A stretch of 64,000 nucleotides of DNA from Prochloraceae cyanobacterium PL24a_bin.78 (lineage in GTDB: Bacteria; Cyanobacteriota; Cyanobacteriia; Cyanobacteriales; JANQIW01): contig JANQIW010000052.1 in the NCBI GenBank assembly GCA_028281945.1, positions 1 to 64,000 of the forward strand, given 5' to 3'. The stretch's first letter is position 1; the number at the start of each line of letters is the position of its first letter. Positions 61,446-64,000 of this stretch are shown piece after piece. The position numbers were made by a program, and so were the translations under genes. Below the pieces are notes generated by a model, which ran no database searches, had not been told where the DNA came from, and was given only the letters and a program-made list of their open reading frames with translations.

Positions 61446-63326
61446 ATGACTACACTTATTCAATGTCCAGCTTGTAGACAAGAAGTTTCAGAGACAGATT
61501 CTATTTGTTCGTGTTGTGGATTTCAATTAAAAAATACACCAGAAAATTATTCTTTACCAATAGGAACTATACTTGAAAATCAATACAATCAAAATCAATA
61601 TCGAATAGATAAAATTCTCGGTCAAGGGGGATTTGGAATTACTTATAAAGGTCTTAATTTAAAAACAAATCAAGAAGTAGCTATTAAAGAAAATTGGCCT
61701 CAAAATGGAAACAGACACGGAAAAACAGTGATTTGGCCTTTTTCTATTACTCGTGATGACAAAAAAAAAGAAATTGAAAAATTTATCCAAGAAGCTCAAT
61801 ATATTTATCAATGTCAACATCCTAATATTGTTAAAATTTATGATTGGTTAATAGCTAATGATACTGCTTATATGGTGATGGAATTTTTACCTGGAAAATC
61901 TTTAGCAGATTTATTAAGAAAAGAAGGCCCTTTACCAGAATCAAAAGTTAAAAACTATTTTCTCCAAATAGGAAATGCTTTAAAATTACTTCATAGTAAA
62001 AATTTATTACATCGAGATCTTAAACCAGATAATATTATTTTAGATGCAGAAGATAGACCAGTTTTAATTGATTTTGGTAATGCTAGAGAATTTGTTGCTA
62101 ATAAAACCCAACAAATGACCCAAATTTTAACTCCGGGTTATGCTCCTTTAGAACAATATGCTAAAACAGGTAAAAATCGAGGCCCAGCCATGGATATTTA
62201 TTCTATGTGTGTCTCTATGTATGAGTTATTAACTGGTGTTATCCCTCCTGATGCTACAGAAAGATTGAATTCGGATCCCATTATTCCTCCTCGTAAATTA
62301 GTCCCAAATATTGACTCCAATTTAGAGAAAACTATCCTTAAAGGTATGAGTATTAAAGTTAAGGATCGTTTCCAAAGTGTTGATGAGGTTATTAATGCTT
62401 TACAAGGTGATTTAAAAAATAATTTAGAGTCTTTATATTTAGCAAAAGCGAGGCAATTAGTTAAGGAAAAAAGGTGGAAAGATGGGGTAAGATTTTACGA
62501 ACAATGTTTACAATATTCTACTTCTATTGCTGTGGTTGAATTGGCTATGGTTTTAATCTATATTGATGATTTAAAAGCTGAAACTGTTGCCAAATCCGCA
62601 ATTAAAATAAAACCAAAAGATGGAAGAGGATATGGAGTTTTAGGTTTAATAAAATGCCGTCAAGCTAACTGGAATGAAGCTTTAAATTATTTAGAAACTG
62701 GTGTTAAATTTGCTCCTAATGAGTCTTGGATTCAGGCAAATTTAGCTTGGGCACAAGCAAAGTTAGGTAAATGGCAACAAGCTAATCTCTCTTGTCAAGA
62801 GGCTATCTCTTTGTCTCCTAAGTGTACTTTTACTTTAGGGTTACAGGCTTGGATTGGTGCACATCAAAAACAATGGAGAGATACTATCCGTTATAGTAGA
62901 CAGGCTATTTTTCATTCCAAAAAATCTCTTTCTTCTGGTGAATTCTCGAAAAAATTACAAAGTTGGGTTTACCCTTGTCTAACTATTGCTCTCCAAAAAG
63001 CTGTTGTCACTAGAGGTGCTCCGGATATTGATCGTTGTTTAGAGGAATTTATCACTCAATTACCAAAGAGTAGCTTTGCTTGGGGATTCAAGGGTTGGAA
63101 AGAGGGTTTAGAAAGAAAATGGCAAGATGCTTTAAAGAGTTTTAAGGAAGCAACTTATCATGAAAATTCACCTCCTTGGGTATGGATGAACTATGGTATT
63201 GCACAAGAAAATCTTAATAATATAGAAGCTGCTATTCGAGCATATCAAGAATATCTTCATAGATTCCCAGAAAATAGTTTGGTTTCATCTCGTTTACAGG
63301 TTTTATTGAGAAGAAGAGGAAATTAA
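61446..63326 (+). CDS. zinc-ribbon Ser/Thr protein kinase with TPR domain
   Basis: An N-terminal zinc ribbon ('QCPACRQEVSETDSICSCCG') is followed by a kinase domain at about residues 45-320. That domain has 'ILGQGGFGITYKG', 'VAIKENWPQNG', 'LLHRDLKPDNIIL', 'PVLIDFGNARE' and 'TPGYAPLEQYAKTGKNRG'. The C-terminal 290 residues hold TPR-like repeats ('YGVLGLIKCRQANWNEALNY', 'WIQANLAWAQAKLGKWQQAN', 'WVWMNYGIAQENLNNIEAAI'). It is the last gene of the cassette, 26 bp after the kinase-FHA gene. TPRs should recruit partners for phosphorylation. Confidence 0.92.
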   Translation: MTTLIQCPACRQEVSETDSICSCCGFQLKNTPENYSLPIGTILENQYNQNQYRIDKILGQGGFGITYKGLNLKTNQEVAIKENWPQNGNRHGKTVIWPFSITRDDKKKEIEKFIQEAQYIYQCQHPNIVKIYDWLIANDTAYMVMEFLPGKSLADLLRKEGPLPESKVKNYFLQIGNALKLLHSKNLLHRDLKPDNIILDAEDRPVLIDFGNAREFVANKTQQMTQILTPGYAPLEQYAKTGKNRGPAMDIYSMCVSMYELLTGVIPPDATERLNSDPIIPPRKLVPNIDSNLEKTILKGMSIKVKDRFQSVDEVINALQGDLKNNLESLYLAKARQLVKEKRWKDGVRFYEQCLQYSTSIAVVELAMVLIYIDDLKAETVAKSAIKIKPKDGRGYGVLGLIKCRQANWNEALNYLETGVKFAPNESWIQANLAWAQAKLGKWQQANLSCQEAISLSPKCTFTLGLQAWIGAHQKQWRDTIRYSRQAIFHSKKSLSSGEFSKKLQSWVYPCLTIALQKAVVTRGAPDIDRCLEEFITQLPKSSFAWGFKGWKEGLERKWQDALKSFKEATYHENSPPWVWMNYGIAQENLNNIEAAIRAYQEYLHRFPENSLVSSRLQVLLRRRGN

Positions 63327-63480
63327 TTTCAGTATTTGTATTTTATCTATATTTTAAAAACTTATTTTTTTCAAAAGTTATAAACCAAAAAATCAAGAGA
63401 GAAATGAAAATATTAAGCTATCTCTAAATATTCACTTTCTCCCAAATTAATTTATAAAATTTTTAGTTATTTACCATTAT

Positions 63481-64000
63481 TTAAACAGCAGCAATTCCAG
63501 TTGGACATTGAACATTTGTGCCACCTAAACCACAATATCCACCAGGATTCTTAGCAAGATACTGTTGATGGTAGTCTTCTGCATAATAAAATTCAGGTGC
63601 ATGTAGAATTTCTGTGGTAATATCACCATAACCTGCTTTATTTAAAGCTCCTTGGAATAAGTTTTTGGATGCTTCGGCTAATTTCTTTTGCTCTTCGCTG
63701 TATGTATAAATGCCCGATCGATATTGAGTGCCAACATCATTACCTTGACGCATTCCCTGAGTAGGATCATGATTTTCCCAGAAAACTTTGAGAATCCCTT
63801 CATAACTAATGACATTGGGATCGTATACCACTAATACTACTTCATTGTGACCAGTCATGCCGGTACAAACTTCATGATAAGTGGGATTAGGTGTGCTTCC
63901 GGCTGCATAACCAACGGCGGTGGAAAATACACCTTCAGTTTGCCAGAATTTACGCTCTGCGCCCCAAAAACATCCCATACCAAACATGGCGGTTTCCATT
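63481..64000 (-). CDS. msrA: peptide-methionine (S)-S-oxide reductase, 5' end outside the window
   Basis: The active-site motif '[15 protein letters not shown]' (catalytic Cys) lies at the very start of the visible part. It is followed by '[20 protein letters not shown]', '[20 protein letters not shown]' and '[19 protein letters not shown]', all MsrA hallmarks, with a resolving Cys near the C-terminus. Family members from cyanobacteria usually have about 40-50 more residues before this point, so the Met at 63999 is probably internal and the start lies beyond 64000. It reduces methionine sulfoxide in proteins. Confidence 0.95.
   Translation of the reverse strand, partial: METAMFGMGCFWGAERKFWQTEGVFSTAVGYAAGSTPNPTYHEVCTGMTGHNEVVLVVYDPNVISYEGILKVFWENHDPTQGMRQGNDVGTQYRSGIYTYSEEQKKLAEASKNLFQGALNKAGYGDITTEILHAPEFYYAEDYHQQYLAKNPGGYCGLGGTNVQCPTGIAAV

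Overview
The window is chromosomal DNA from an AT-rich cyanobacterium. The evidence is the cyanobacterial-type S4, S21 and three-domain S1 ribosomal proteins, the plsX-fabH-fabD-plsC lipid cluster, LabA-like and LptC-like proteins, several FHA/GAF/cyclase and Ser/Thr-kinase signalling proteins, and a few GCGATCGC (HIP1-type) octamers. The low G+C and gene style suggest a unicellular Geminocystis/Cyanobacterium-like organism; that assignment is inference.

Layout. 1-4.4 kb: small hypothetical genes, a GT25-like glycosyltransferase, and a polysaccharide pyruvyl transferase gene destroyed by frameshifts, a nonsense codon and an IS5-type insertion. 4.4-12.8 kb: saccharopine-dehydrogenase-like reductase, rpsD, a TRAP-type binding lipoprotein, a LuxR-type response regulator behind a perfect 20-bp palindrome, tRNA-Thr, and a TetR plus ClC-CBS-USP operon. 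12.8-19.4 kb: Stf0 sulfotransferase, then a co-oriented set of a TIGR03032 protein, a DUF1802/restriction-endonuclease-like protein, a P-loop ATPase and a winged-helix protein, which looks like an uncharacterised defence-type operon. 19.8-30.2 kb: FHA-GAF-cyclase, a phosphorothioation-associated putative methyltransferase with no dnd genes nearby, a DUF1176-like lipoprotein, two dynamin-like GTPases, and a hydrolase/acyltransferase pair. 30.4-40.9 kb: metG, a LabA-like NYN protein, LptC, a PBP4-type carboxypeptidase, plsX-fabH-fabD-plsC, and two globin-like genes made by a tandem duplication that also copied the end of plsC.

41-50.2 kb: an NLR-like NB-ARC/TPR protein with about 14 near-identical 120-bp repeats, whose reading frame is split from its N-terminal domain; then tRNA-His, an orphan BrnA/CopG-type antitoxin, a MAPEG protein, a fructosamine kinase, rpsU, purH and tRNA-Cys. 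50.3-54.1 kb: S1 protein, dienelactone hydrolase, GntR regulator and Cu/Zn superoxide dismutase. 54.2-63.3 kb: an LRAT/PspA-like fusion, then a phosphosignalling cassette of a vWA protein, a zinc-ribbon/FHA protein, a pseudokinase-PP2C fusion, a kinase-FHA and a zinc-ribbon kinase-TPR, resembling TerY-P type systems. The window ends in msrA on the opposite strand.

The strongest candidates for undescribed biology are the winged-helix/ATPase/nuclease operon (15.2-19.4 kb), the split NLR-like locus (41.0-44.7 kb), the dynamin pair (24.3-28.5 kb) and the vWA-FHA-pseudokinase/PP2C-kinase cassette (55.2-63.3 kb). All function calls come from reading motifs; no database search was possible.
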